Assembly (NCBI RefSeq): GCF_040675535.1
Contig: NZ_JBFAPC010000015.1
Coordinates: 1-54,586, forward strand
Reading direction: 5' to 3'
Length of the DNA: 54,586 nucleotides
From: Patulibacter sp040675535
GTDB taxonomy: Bacteria > Actinomycetota > Thermoleophilia > Solirubrobacterales > Solirubrobacteraceae
In this document: piece by piece, positions 31,912 through 40,199 of the stretch
Position numbering within the stretch: position 1 is the stretch's first letter
Layout: every line of letters begins with the position of its first letter
Notes under the pieces: model-generated
What the model was told of the DNA's origin: nothing
Databases searched by the model: none
Seen by the model: only the letters and a program-made list of their open reading frames with translations
Program-made: the position numbers and the translations under genes

Positions 31912-34098
31912 GTGCGGACGCTGCGGATCGCCGCGCGGCGCCCGCGCGACCCCGGGCTCGTCGTCGTCCTCGTGGCGGCGGCGCTGCTGTCGCTCGCCTA
32001 CGCCGTCTGGGCCTGGCAGCGCCACCGCTGGTACCTGACGTCCGGCTACGACCTCGGGATCTTCGACCAGGCGACCCGCAACCTCGCGCACCTGCGCGCC
32101 CCGGCGTCGTCGCTGCGCGAGGTCCCGAACCTCTGGGGCGACCACTTCCACCCGATCATCGTGCTGTGGGGGGCGCTGAAGGTCCTCTGGCCCTCCCCCG
32201 TCGCCCTGCTCGCGTCCCAGGCGGTCCTCGTGGCCGCCGCGATGATCCCGCTCTACCTGCTCGCCCGCGACCGGGCAGGGATGCTGGCGGGCGTCTTCCT
32301 GGCGCTGGCGTACGGCACGTCGTGGGGCGTCCAGCGGGCGATCGACTTCGACGTCCACGAGCTGGCGTTCGCGCCCGCCCTGCTGGCGTGCGCGGTGCTG
32401 GCCGCCGACCGCGAGCGGTGGCGCTGGTTCTGGGTCTCCGCCGTGCTGCTCCTCTGCGTCAAGGAGGACGTCGCGCTGGTCGTCGTCGCGCTCGGGCTGT
32501 GGCTCGCGCTGGAGGGCGAGCGCCGACGCGGCGCGATCGCGATCGTCGCCGGGCTGGCCTGGTTCGTCCTCGCGACGCGGTGGTGGATCCCCGGGCTCGG
32601 GGTCCAGGAGTTCACGTACTGGTCGTACTACCGCTTCGGGCAGGACGCCCCGAGCGCCATCGGGGCCGCCGTGACGCACCCGTGGCGGCTCGTGACGGTC
32701 GCGGTCGACCCGAAGGTCAAGCTCGACACGATGCTCGCCCTCGTCGCGCCGTTCCTCGTGCTGACGCCGTGGCTGACGCGCCTGGCCGTCCTGCCGCTCC
32801 CGCTGTTCGCGGAGCGCTTCCTCTCGGACCAGGACGTCTACTGGGGCACCTCGTTCCACTACTCGCTGCTGCCGACGATGACGCTCGCGATCGCGTCGGC
32901 GGGCGGGATCGCCACGGTCCGGCGCGCGCTGGAGCGGCGAGCCGCCGTGCTCGGACGGGCCGGCGCAGCGCCGTTGCGCACCACGCCGGAGGCGGTGGTG
33001 TCGACCGCTGCTTCGTCCGAGGCCGCAGGGATGCCGGCGGCGCTGCCCCAGCCCCCAGGGGCGCCGGCGGCTCCGCCCGAGGCCGGAGACGCGCCGGCGG
33101 CGCTGTCCGACGGCGCCCAGCCTCGAGGCGGCGCCTCGGGGCCGGCCACGGCGCAGCGTCGGTGGTCGGCAGCCGCTCGGCTCGCCCCCGCCGTCCTCGC
33201 CGGTGCGGGCCTCATCGCCGGCACCGTCGCGTGGTTCCCCGTCTACGGGCACGGTGCCGCGTCCGACGGCCCGCCGCTCGCCGCGCTGGCGACGCTCCAC
33301 ACCCCGCCGCGTATCGTCGACCGCCACGTCCTGGACCGGGTCGTCGCCGCCGTGCCGACGACGGGCTCGGTCGCCGTGCCACGCACGATGCAGCCGCACC
33401 TGACCGAGCGCGATCAGCCCGTCCACCTGCTCGAGAGCCGGGACGTCGGCCACACGCCCCACGTGACGACGGACGACAACGTCGTCGTCGACCTCACCGA
33501 CCCCGCACCGGACGCCGTGGCGCTGCCGGAGCGGGTCGGGGTGGTGGTGGACGCCACCGACGCCCGGCTGGCCCGCGGCGGCCTCGTCCCGGTCTGGGGC
33601 GACCCGGAGGGCTGGGTCGTCCTGCGCTCGCCGTCCGCCCCGGGCGGCACTCGGGTCGACCCGGCCCTCGGCGTGCTGCCGGTCGGACCGGCCCGGGCCC
33701 TGCGGGCCGCCGCGAACGCCTGGGGCCGCACGCTCCGAGCCACCGCCGCCGACTGCGCCATCACGTGCACCTCCGCGGCGAAGGTCCGGCTCGACGCCGC
33801 CGGGACCGCGCTGGACGCCGCGGTGACGCGCGCCGCCGGCGCGTCGCCCGGCGTCTGCGCCCCGATCCTGCGCGGGGTCGCGGGATCGGGCACCGAGCTC
33901 CTGCGGCGCCGGGCCGCGATCACGGCGGCCCCCGGCGACCCGACGGCGCGCGTCCAGTACCGCGACGCCGTCGAGGGCCGCCTCTCGGGCGCCGTCCGGC
34001 GGGCCGCGATGGTCTGCGCGCCGGGCGCAGGGCCTCCGGGCCGCGGGCTCCCGGCGCCCCCGGCGGCACCGGGGACGACGACCGCGCCGGGCGCCTAG
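31912..34098 (+). CDS. DUF2079 polytopic membrane protein
   Basis: A 728-residue membrane protein. After a first helix (about 16-36), the family signature G-Y-D-L-G-I-F-D-Q (44-52) and the Asp/His loop G-D-H-F-H-P-I identify DUF2079, which resembles GT-C glycosyltransferases in layout; the substrate is unknown. Around nine hydrophobic helices reach to about residue 345. A 60-70 residue Ala/Pro-rich linker follows, then a last helix and an exported domain of about 290 residues with four cysteines. The linker looks disordered and is probably variable. GTG start. Confidence 0.85.
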   Translation: MRTLRIAARRPRDPGLVVVLVAAALLSLAYAVWAWQRHRWYLTSGYDLGIFDQATRNLAHLRAPASSLREVPNLWGDHFHPIIVLWGALKVLWPSPVALLASQAVLVAAAMIPLYLLARDRAGMLAGVFLALAYGTSWGVQRAIDFDVHELAFAPALLACAVLAADRERWRWFWVSAVLLLCVKEDVALVVVALGLWLALEGERRRGAIAIVAGLAWFVLATRWWIPGLGVQEFTYWSYYRFGQDAPSAIGAAVTHPWRLVTVAVDPKVKLDTMLALVAPFLVLTPWLTRLAVLPLPLFAERFLSDQDVYWGTSFHYSLLPTMTLAIASAGGIATVRRALERRAAVLGRAGAAPLRTTPEAVVSTAASSEAAGMPAALPQPPGAPAAPPEAGDAPAALSDGAQPRGGASGPATAQRRWSAAARLAPAVLAGAGLIAGTVAWFPVYGHGAASDGPPLAALATLHTPPRIVDRHVLDRVVAAVPTTGSVAVPRTMQPHLTERDQPVHLLESRDVGHTPHVTTDDNVVVDLTDPAPDAVALPERVGVVVDATDARLARGGLVPVWGDPEGWVVLRSPSAPGGTRVDPALGVLPVGPARALRAAANAWGRTLRATAADCAITCTSAAKVRLDAAGTALDAAVTRAAGASPGVCAPILRGVAGSGTELLRRRAAITAAPGDPTARVQYRDAVEGRLSGAVRRAAMVCAPGAGPPGRGLPAPPAAPGTTTAPGA

Positions 34099-34137
34099 CC
34101 GCCGCAAGCCGCGGCGCGGGCGTGCGAGGGTGCTCGT

Positions 34138-34166
34138 CGGGGCTCCCGGCCGCGCCGGGAGCCCCG
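34138..34166 (+). terminator. Terminator after the DUF2079 gene
   Basis: A perfect 12-base stem, CGGGGCTCCCGG/CCGGGAGCCCCG, with a 5-base loop, 39 bases after the stop codon. A second small hairpin (CTGCTC/GAGCAG, 34175-34192) follows. Confidence 0.75.
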
Positions 34167-34219
34167 AGCGTGCACTGCTCCCTCCCGAGCAGGGAGAACC
34201 GCACTCTCGAACGCGAACC

Positions 34220-34238
34220 GGAAGACGTCGCGTCTTCC
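34220..34238 (-). terminator. Terminator after gatB
   Basis: GGAAGACG/CGTCTTCC forms an 8-base perfect stem with a 3-base loop, 3 bases past the gatB stop codon. Confidence 0.65.
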
Positions 34239-34241
34239 CCG

Positions 34242-35729
34242 CTACAGCCCCAGGATCTCCCGGGTGATGCGCGTGACCTCGCCGCCGTCGGCACGGCCCT
34301 TGGTCTCCTTCATCACCGCGCCGACGATCGCACCGATCGGCTTCATGTTGCCGGTCTTCAGCTTCTCGACGACGTCGGGATTCGCGTCCAGCGCCGCCTG
34401 CACGACGGGGCGCAGCTCGTCCGCACCGCCGACGGCCGCGAGGCCCTTGGCCTCGACGATCGCGGCGGGGGATCCGCCCTCGGCGACCAGGACGTCGAGC
34501 ACCTGCTCGCCGGCCTTGCGGTTGATCGTCTTCGCGCCGACGAGCGCCACGAGCTCGGCCAGGGCCTGCGGCGTCACCTTCGACTGCGCCGGATCGGTGC
34601 TCGTGTCGTCGTCGGAGCCGTCCTCGTCGCGGCGCAGGGCCTCGAGCCGGCGGACGAGGTCGTTCCCGATCCAGTTGGCGACCTGTTGCTGGTCGACCGG
34701 GACGCCGTTCGCACCTCCCGCTTCCGCCGCCGCCAGCGTGGCCTCGAAGTAGTCGCCCAGGGCGCGCCGGAAGGCGAGCAGGCGGGCGGACTCCTCGTGC
34801 AGGCCCAGCTCGCTGCGGAAGCGCTCGGCACGCTCCAGCGGCAGCTCGGGGACGGACTGCAGGGCCGAGGCCAAGAGCTCCGCGGGGACCGCCACGGGCG
34901 GCATGTCGGGCTCGGGGAAGTAGCGGTAGTCGTGCGAGCCCTCCTTGGACCGCAGCGACGTGATCGACCCGGTGCGCGGGTCGAAGTGCAGCGTCTCCTG
35001 CTGGACCCGCTCGCCCGCCTGCACCAGGGCGGTCTGGCGGGCGACCTCGGCGTTGATGCCCTGCTCGATGAACCGGAACGAGTTCATGTTCTTCAGCTCG
35101 GTCTTCGTGCCCAGCTCGGTGTCGCCCACGGGGCGGATGGAGATGTTGGCGTCGCAGCGCAGCGACCCCTCCTCCATGTTCACGTCGGACACGCCGAGCT
35201 GGCGCAGGGTCTCGCGCAGCAGCCGCAGCCAGCTGGAGGCCTGTTCGGCGGAGCGGATCTCCGGCAGCGTGACGATCTCCGCCAGCGGCGTGCCGCCGCG
35301 GTTGTAGTCGACGACGGAGCTCGTCGAGCCGCCGATCCGGCCGGACGCGCCGGCGTGCGTGAGCTTCGCGGCGTCCTCCTCGACGTGGACCCGCTCGAGG
35401 CCGACGTCGCCCAGCCGGCCACCCGCGACGAGCGGTTCGTCGAACTGGCTGATCTGGTAGCCCTTGGGCAGGTCCGGATAGAAGTACGACTTGCGGTGGA
35501 AGACCAGCCGCTGCGCCAGCTCCCCACCGAACGCCGCGCCGATCATCAGGCCCAGGCGGATCGCCTCGGCGTTGACGACCGGCAGCGTGCCGGGCATGCC
35601 CAGGCAGACGGGGCACGTGTGCGTGTTCGGCGGGTCGCCGAAGACCAGCTCGCAACCACAGAACATCTTCGTCTTCGTCGCCAGCTGGACGTGGATCTCC
35701 AGGCCGATGACGGTCTCGTAGGCGGTCAT
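34242..35729 (-). CDS. gatB: Asp/Glu-tRNA amidotransferase subunit B
   Basis: A 495-residue subunit that binds mischarged Glu-tRNA(Gln) or Asp-tRNA(Asn) and activates the amino acid for amidation. It opens with Y-E-T-V-I-G-L-E-I-H-V-Q-L and has the zinc cysteines C24, C26, C39 and C42 (C-G-C-E...C-P-V-C-L-G), the L-K-N-M-N-S-F-R motif, and the C-terminal YqeY-like tail. A short Ser/Asp-rich insert lies near residue 375. Its ATG overlaps the gatA stop by four bases. It is the last gene of the gatCAB operon. Confidence 0.97.
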   Translation of the reverse strand: MTAYETVIGLEIHVQLATKTKMFCGCELVFGDPPNTHTCPVCLGMPGTLPVVNAEAIRLGLMIGAAFGGELAQRLVFHRKSYFYPDLPKGYQISQFDEPLVAGGRLGDVGLERVHVEEDAAKLTHAGASGRIGGSTSSVVDYNRGGTPLAEIVTLPEIRSAEQASSWLRLLRETLRQLGVSDVNMEEGSLRCDANISIRPVGDTELGTKTELKNMNSFRFIEQGINAEVARQTALVQAGERVQQETLHFDPRTGSITSLRSKEGSHDYRYFPEPDMPPVAVPAELLASALQSVPELPLERAERFRSELGLHEESARLLAFRRALGDYFEATLAAAEAGGANGVPVDQQQVANWIGNDLVRRLEALRRDEDGSDDDTSTDPAQSKVTPQALAELVALVGAKTINRKAGEQVLDVLVAEGGSPAAIVEAKGLAAVGGADELRPVVQAALDANPDVVEKLKTGNMKPIGAIVGAVMKETKGRADGGEVTRITREILGL

Positions 35730-37231
35730 GCCGCGTCCTTCCCGGCCGCGGCCGGAGCAGCGGGCGCCCCGGACCCCGTGCTCCTCGCCGGAGAGGCGTC
35801 GAACGCGAACGCCTGCTCCAGCGCGTGGGCGGCGTCCAGGATCCGCTGCTCGGAGAACGCCGCGCCCGACAGCTGCAGGCCGACCGGCAGGCCCTCCGAC
35901 AGGCCGCACGGGATCGAGATCGCGGGCACGCCGGCCAGCGACTGCGGCAGCGTCGTGACGTCCGCCTGGTACATCGCGACCGGGTCGTCGGTGCGCTCGC
36001 CGAGGCCCCAGGCCACGGTCGGGCTCGTCGGCGTGGCGATCAGGTCGACCTGCTCGTGGACGACGGCGAAGTCCTCGACGATCTTGGTGCGGACCTGCTG
36101 CGCGCGCCGGTAGTAGGCGTCGTAGAAGCCGCTGGAGAGCGCGTAGGTCCCGAGCATGATGCGGCGCTTGACCTCCGGGCCGAAGCCGTCGTGGCGGGTC
36201 TTCGTGTACAGCTCGACCAGGCCGCCGTCGCCGATGTCGGCGCGGTTGCCGTAGCGGACGCCGTCGAAGCGGGCGAGGTTCGAGGAGGCCTCGGCCGGGG
36301 CCAGCAGGTAGTAGGCCGCCAGCGCGTGGCGGGCGTGCGGGAGCTCCACCTCGACGATCGTCGCCCCGAGCGACTCGGCGGTCTGCAGCGCGGCGTCGAA
36401 GGCGGCGCGGACGCCCGGCTCGATGCCCTCGCCCAGCAGCTCCGTCGGCACGCCGATCCGCACGCTGTCGAGGCGCTCGGCGGTCGGCAGATCGATCTCC
36501 GGGGCGTTGCCCGGCCAGCCGATCGACGTCATGTCGTTCGCGTCGGCGGGGCCGGTCATCGCGCGGAAGATCGCGGCGGCGTCCTGCACGTTGCGGGTGA
36601 TCGGGCCGGCCTGGTCCAGCGACGACGCGAAGGCGATCATCCCGTAGCGCGAGACCGAGCCGTACGTGGGCTTCAGGCCGACGACGCCGCAGAGCGCGGC
36701 CGGCTGGCGGACGGAGCCCCCGGTGTCGGTGCCGATCGCGGCGGGCGCGAGGCCGGCGGCGACGGCGGCCGCGGAGCCGCCGGACGATCCGCCGGGGACC
36801 TTCGTGCGGTCCCACGGGTTCAGGACCGGACCGAACGCGGAGTTCTCGTTGGACGAGCCCATCGCGAACTCGTCCTGGTTGGTCTTGCCGAGGATCGTCG
36901 CGCCGGCGTCCTGCAGGCGCGCGATCGACGTCGCCGTGTAGGGCGGCAGGTAGCCGCGCAGCAGGTTCGAGGCCGAGGCCGTCGGGACGCCCGTGACGCA
37001 GAAGAGGTCCTTGACGGCCAGCGGGACGCCGGCGAGCGGCCGGTCGGTGCCCGGCGCCTCGTCGCGGTCGCCGAGCCCGGACTGCAGGTCGTCGGCCAGC
37101 CACGTGAAGCTGTTGGTGTCGTCCGCGGCCGCGCGATCGCGGTAGGCGGTGAAGAGCTCGTCCTGCGAGAGCTCGCCGCGGCGCAGGGCCGCGGCGGCGT
37201 CGACGACGGAGAGGGAGATCGGGTCGGTCAT
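35726..37231 (-). CDS. gatA: Glu/Asp-tRNA amidotransferase subunit A
   Basis: A 501-residue amidase-signature subunit that releases ammonia from glutamine for GatB. The catalytic triad is intact with standard spacing: K74 in L-A-V-K-D-L-F, cis-S149 in P-G-G-S-S-G-G-S, and nucleophile S173 in T-D-T-G-G-S. The C-terminal 20 residues are Ala/Pro/Gly-rich. It starts one base after the gatC stop and overlaps gatB, so the three subunits are translationally linked. Confidence 0.97.
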   Translation of the reverse strand: MTDPISLSVVDAAAALRRGELSQDELFTAYRDRAAADDTNSFTWLADDLQSGLGDRDEAPGTDRPLAGVPLAVKDLFCVTGVPTASASNLLRGYLPPYTATSIARLQDAGATILGKTNQDEFAMGSSNENSAFGPVLNPWDRTKVPGGSSGGSAAAVAAGLAPAAIGTDTGGSVRQPAALCGVVGLKPTYGSVSRYGMIAFASSLDQAGPITRNVQDAAAIFRAMTGPADANDMTSIGWPGNAPEIDLPTAERLDSVRIGVPTELLGEGIEPGVRAAFDAALQTAESLGATIVEVELPHARHALAAYYLLAPAEASSNLARFDGVRYGNRADIGDGGLVELYTKTRHDGFGPEVKRRIMLGTYALSSGFYDAYYRRAQQVRTKIVEDFAVVHEQVDLIATPTSPTVAWGLGERTDDPVAMYQADVTTLPQSLAGVPAISIPCGLSEGLPVGLQLSGAAFSEQRILDAAHALEQAFAFDASPARSTGSGAPAAPAAAGKDAA

Positions 37232-37232
37232 G

Positions 37233-37517
37233 TCAGGCCTGGGGGCTCGGGACGCGGAAGCCGTCGTCGGAGGCGTCGGGCGCCTGGTCCAGCGCGATGT
37301 CGCGCGGCAGCGACGGGCGCGGCTCGTCGGCCCGCAGCGGGCTGCGCTCGACGAGGACGTGGGCGGTCGGCTCGACGCCGTCGAGGTCGAGCTCGCCGAT
37401 CGTCTCGAGGTGGCCGAGGACGGCGGAGAGCTCCCGCGCCATCGGCTCGATCTCGTCGTCGTGCAGCTCCAACCGGGAGAGCGTGGCGACGTGGAGGACG
37501 GTGTCGCGGTCGATCAT
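37233..37517 (-). CDS. gatC: Glu/Asp-tRNA amidotransferase subunit C
   Basis: A 94-residue subunit that wraps around GatA and stabilises the complex. The typical opening I-D-R-D-T-V-L-H-V-A-T-L-S-R-L-E-L and the later E-P-T-A-H-V motif are present. Its ATG overlaps the stop of the upstream membrane-protein gene (ATGA), and a TACCAT box lies 9 bases before it within that gene. It may therefore be expressed both by read-through and from its own promoter. Confidence 0.95.
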   Translation of the reverse strand: MIDRDTVLHVATLSRLELHDDEIEPMARELSAVLGHLETIGELDLDGVEPTAHVLVERSPLRADEPRPSLPRDIALDQAPDASDDGFRVPSPQA

Positions 37518-38485
37518 GCGGTCCCGATGGTAGAGGCGGACCGGGGACCGGGGTCAGCCGGTCCGGGCCGGAGGGGCCGACGCGCGTCCGCCGTCGCGGT
37601 GGCGAGGAGGATGCGCACGACGGTCGCGACGCCGACGATCACGAGGACGACGAGCGCCACCGGCGGCGCTCCGACCGGGCCGACGGTCGCCCCGCCACGC
37701 CGGGCCGTCGCGAGCCCCGCGAGCCCCGCGAGCAGGCCGACCACCGCGAGCTCCAGCCACGGATGCCCGAGCGCACCCCATCCGGCGTGCTCGACCCCGT
37801 TGACGGCGAACCGGGCGTCGACCGGGCAGGAGTCCATCGCGTACCCACCACCGACGATCCTCGGGCGGGCGTGCGCGCAGGCCGCGGTGCCGTCGAGCGA
37901 GAACGTGGCCAGGAACGCCGAGACGGCGACGGCCACCGTCCCGACGGCGAGCAGGACGCCACCGGCCCGGACGCGCCCCGGTGGCGGGAGGGCGTCCCGC
38001 CCGCGGAGGACGACGATGCCCGCGACGGCGACCACGAGGCCGAGGAGCCCGACGAGCGCACCGACGCCCGGCGACGGCCGGCCCTCGAACACCGACGGGA
38101 CGATGTCGTCGGTGGCGAGCGTCGACAGCACGCTCTCGAAGGGTGCCTCCGGGCGCAGCACCGTCGCACGGAGGACCGTGAGGACCAGCACCGCCGTCGT
38201 CACGGTCCCGAGCACCCGGAGGAGCGGGCCGGACGCGGCGGACCCTCGGAGGCTCACCGGCACCGCGACCCACACGCCGATCCCGACGACGGCGAGCAGC
38301 TCGATCCACGGGTGGCCCAGGTGGCCCCAGCCGGCCGGTACCGCGATCCGCGCGTGCACCGACAGGTCGCGCAGACGGGCCCCGTACTCGCCGTCGCGTC
38401 CCCAGTCGAGGACCAGCGAGCACGCGAGGGCCAGCAGCGCGAGCCCGAGCAGGACGCTGCCGCCCCGGCGACGTCCGTCGCTCAC
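37514..38485 (-). CDS. Membrane protein with duplicated G-W-G-x-L-G-H-P-W module
   Basis: A 323-residue protein I cannot assign to a named family. It has two similar halves, each a hydrophobic helix, an exported loop, the motif G-W-G-x-L-G-H-P-W-x-E-L (at 52-63 and 235-246), then two or three helices. The exported loop of the second half has two cysteines. The GTG at 38485 is chosen because it aligns with the start of the neighbouring paralogue; a TTG at 38518 is possible. It follows that paralogue closely and its stop overlaps the gatC ATG. Confidence 0.75.
   Translation of the reverse strand: MSDGRRRGGSVLLGLALLALACSLVLDWGRDGEYGARLRDLSVHARIAVPAGWGHLGHPWIELLAVVGIGVWVAVPVSLRGSAASGPLLRVLGTVTTAVLVLTVLRATVLRPEAPFESVLSTLATDDIVPSVFEGRPSPGVGALVGLLGLVVAVAGIVVLRGRDALPPPGRVRAGGVLLAVGTVAVAVSAFLATFSLDGTAACAHARPRIVGGGYAMDSCPVDARFAVNGVEHAGWGALGHPWLELAVVGLLAGLAGLATARRGGATVGPVGAPPVALVVLVIVGVATVVRILLATATADARRPLRPGPADPGPRSASTIGTA
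37527..37532 (-). promoter_or_regulatory. gatC: Candidate internal -10 box (TACCAT) before gatC
   Basis: TANNNT inside the end of the upstream gene, 9 bases before the gatC ATG. There is no clear ribosome-binding site for gatC. Confidence 0.3.
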
Positions 38486-38521
38486 GGCCCGGCGCGTAGC
38501 GGGGACGGCGTCCCCCAAGGC

Positions 38522-39226
38522 TCAGCGCGCCCGATCGGCGGAGTCGGTCGCCGCGTCGGCCGCGTCGGCCGGCGGGCCCGGATCGACCGCGCCGGGGTCC
38601 TCGGCCACGGGTCGCGGTGCGGGCGTCGCCGGCCGCAGCGGCGGGACCTCGCGCGGGGCCGGCGGTACGACGGCGCTCTCGGCCGCGCCGGAGCGGTCGT
38701 CGGCCATCGCGATCCACGAGCCGACGAGCAGGAGGACGAGCGCGAGCAGCCCGATCCAGGCGCCGAACGCGGGCGAGAGATGTGCCTCGGCCTGGCTGAG
38801 GTCCGTCGCGCTGTCGGTCGTCGCCAGCGTGCTGATGATCGAGCCCGAGCCGAGGTCCGTGACGCGCGGCGACGGGGTGAAGACCAGGACCCGGAGGACG
38901 GTCAGGAGGAGCACGAGCGCGGCGACGCCGACCCCGACCACGACGCTGATCACGGCCCCGAACGTCGGGCGGCCCGCGCCGGCCCGGGCGGCGAACGCGA
39001 TCGCCACGATCACCGCGACCGCCGCGACGACGAGCAGCTCGATCCAGGGATGCCCGAGATAGCCCCACCCGTGCTGCGTCGAGCCGAAGACCGAGAACGA
39101 CGCCGAGCCGCCGGAGGGGGCGCTGATGCGGTCGATGTCGAACCAGCGCAGGAACAGCGAGACGACGAGCAGCACGAGGCCGACGATGGCCACCTGCTCG
39201 CCACGCCGCAGGCGCCCGAGGCTCAC
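38522..39226 (-). CDS. Membrane protein with single G-W-G-x-L-G-H-P-W module
   Basis: A 234-residue protein of unknown function and a paralogue of the next gene downstream. It has a short basic N-terminus, helix 1 (about 12-28), an exported loop ending in G-W-G-Y-L-G-H-P-W (53-61), then helices at about 62-80, 90-112 and 155-173. The C-terminal 55 residues are Pro/Ala/Asp-rich and probably disordered. GTG start. The gene lies between folD (40 bases away) and its paralogue, so folD-paralogues-gatCAB may form one long transcript. Confidence 0.75.
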   Translation of the reverse strand: MSLGRLRRGEQVAIVGLVLLVVSLFLRWFDIDRISAPSGGSASFSVFGSTQHGWGYLGHPWIELLVVAAVAVIVAIAFAARAGAGRPTFGAVISVVVGVGVAALVLLLTVLRVLVFTPSPRVTDLGSGSIISTLATTDSATDLSQAEAHLSPAFGAWIGLLALVLLLVGSWIAMADDRSGAAESAVVPPAPREVPPLRPATPAPRPVAEDPGAVDPGPPADAADAATDSADRAR

Positions 39227-39266
39227 GCCCGGACCCCTGATCGCCCGCCGACCCCGGCGACCGGGC

Positions 39267-40151
39267 TCATCCGGCCGCGCCCCCCGCCTGGATCCGCGCC
39301 GCCCGCAGCGTGTTGGCGAGCAGCTCGGCGATCGTCATCGGGCCCACGCCGCCGGGGACCGGCGTGATCGCGGCGGCGTGCTCGGCGGCCTCAGCGAAGT
39401 GGACGTCGCCGACGAGCGAGGACGAGCCGTCCGTCGGCGCGGGGTCGCGGCGGTTGATGCCGACGTCGATCACCGTGGCGCCGGACTTGACCCAGGAGCC
39501 GCGGACCATCTCGGGTCGGCCGACGGCGGCGACGAGGACGTCGGCGCGGGCGCTGACGGCGGCGAGGTCGGCGGTGCGGGAGTGGGCGATCGTGACCGTG
39601 GCGTTGGCCTGGAGCAGCAGCTGCGCCATCGGCTTGCCGAAGAGGTTCGAGCGGCCGATCACCACGGCCTCGGCGCCGGAGAGCTCCGTGCCGGCGTGCT
39701 GCAGCAGCCGAATCACGCCGGCCGGCGTGCACGGGACCAGTCCCGGCAGGCCGAGGGCGAGCCGGCCGGCGGAGGCGACCGTCAACCCGTCGACGTCCTT
39801 CTCCGGCGCGATCAGGTTGGTCAGCTCGACGCCGTCCAGGTGGCCGGGCACCGGCAGCTGGCAGAGGATGCCGCTGACCTCCGGGTCCGCGTTCAGGCGC
39901 TCGATCAGCGCGACGACCTCCTCCCGGGGCGCGTCGGCGGCGAGGCGGTGGTCGAAGCCCTTGATGCCGACCTCGGCGCACGCCCGCTGCTTGCCGCCGA
40001 CGTAGACGGCGCTGGCGGCGTCCTCGCCGACGAGGATCGTGGCGAGTCCCGGGGGCCGTCCGTGCTCGGCGACGAACGCCGCGACCTCCGTCGCGACCTC
40101 CGTGCGGACCTCGGCCGCGACCTGCTTGCCGTCGATGATCGTGGCGCTCAC
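39267..40151 (-). CDS. folD: Methylenetetrahydrofolate dehydrogenase/cyclohydrolase
   Basis: A 294-residue bifunctional enzyme that interconverts 5,10-methylene-, 5,10-methenyl- and 10-formyl-tetrahydrofolate. The catalytic Y-V-G-G-K motif lies near residues 50-54, followed by I-L-C-Q-L-P-V-P, D-V-D-G-L, the Rossmann segment I-G-R-S-N-L-F-G-K-P and P-V-P-G-G-V-G-P-M-T. The GTG is 7 bases after TAGCCT, so the mRNA appears leaderless and leaves no room for a riboswitch, in contrast to serC. It uses the one-carbon units that serine supplies. Confidence 0.97.
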   Translation of the reverse strand: MSATIIDGKQVAAEVRTEVATEVAAFVAEHGRPPGLATILVGEDAASAVYVGGKQRACAEVGIKGFDHRLAADAPREEVVALIERLNADPEVSGILCQLPVPGHLDGVELTNLIAPEKDVDGLTVASAGRLALGLPGLVPCTPAGVIRLLQHAGTELSGAEAVVIGRSNLFGKPMAQLLLQANATVTIAHSRTADLAAVSARADVLVAAVGRPEMVRGSWVKSGATVIDVGINRRDPAPTDGSSSLVGDVHFAEAAEHAAAITPVPGGVGPMTIAELLANTLRAARIQAGGAAG

Positions 40152-40158
40152 GTCGGTC

Positions 40159-40164
40159 AGGCTA
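40159..40164 (-). promoter_or_regulatory. folD: Candidate -10 box (TAGCCT) of folD
   Basis: TANNNT on the minus strand 7 bases before the GTG start; leaderless arrangement. Confidence 0.45.
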
Positions 40165-40199
40165 GCCGGTGCCTCGGCGCGGGTGCCGGGTGGCGCGCC

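Noticed and set aside
30859..35655. Very long minus-strand frame (about 1600 codons)
   Set aside because: It is the mirror of the DUF2079 and neighbouring genes; only its last 16 codons (the possible ilvB leader peptide) are worth keeping.
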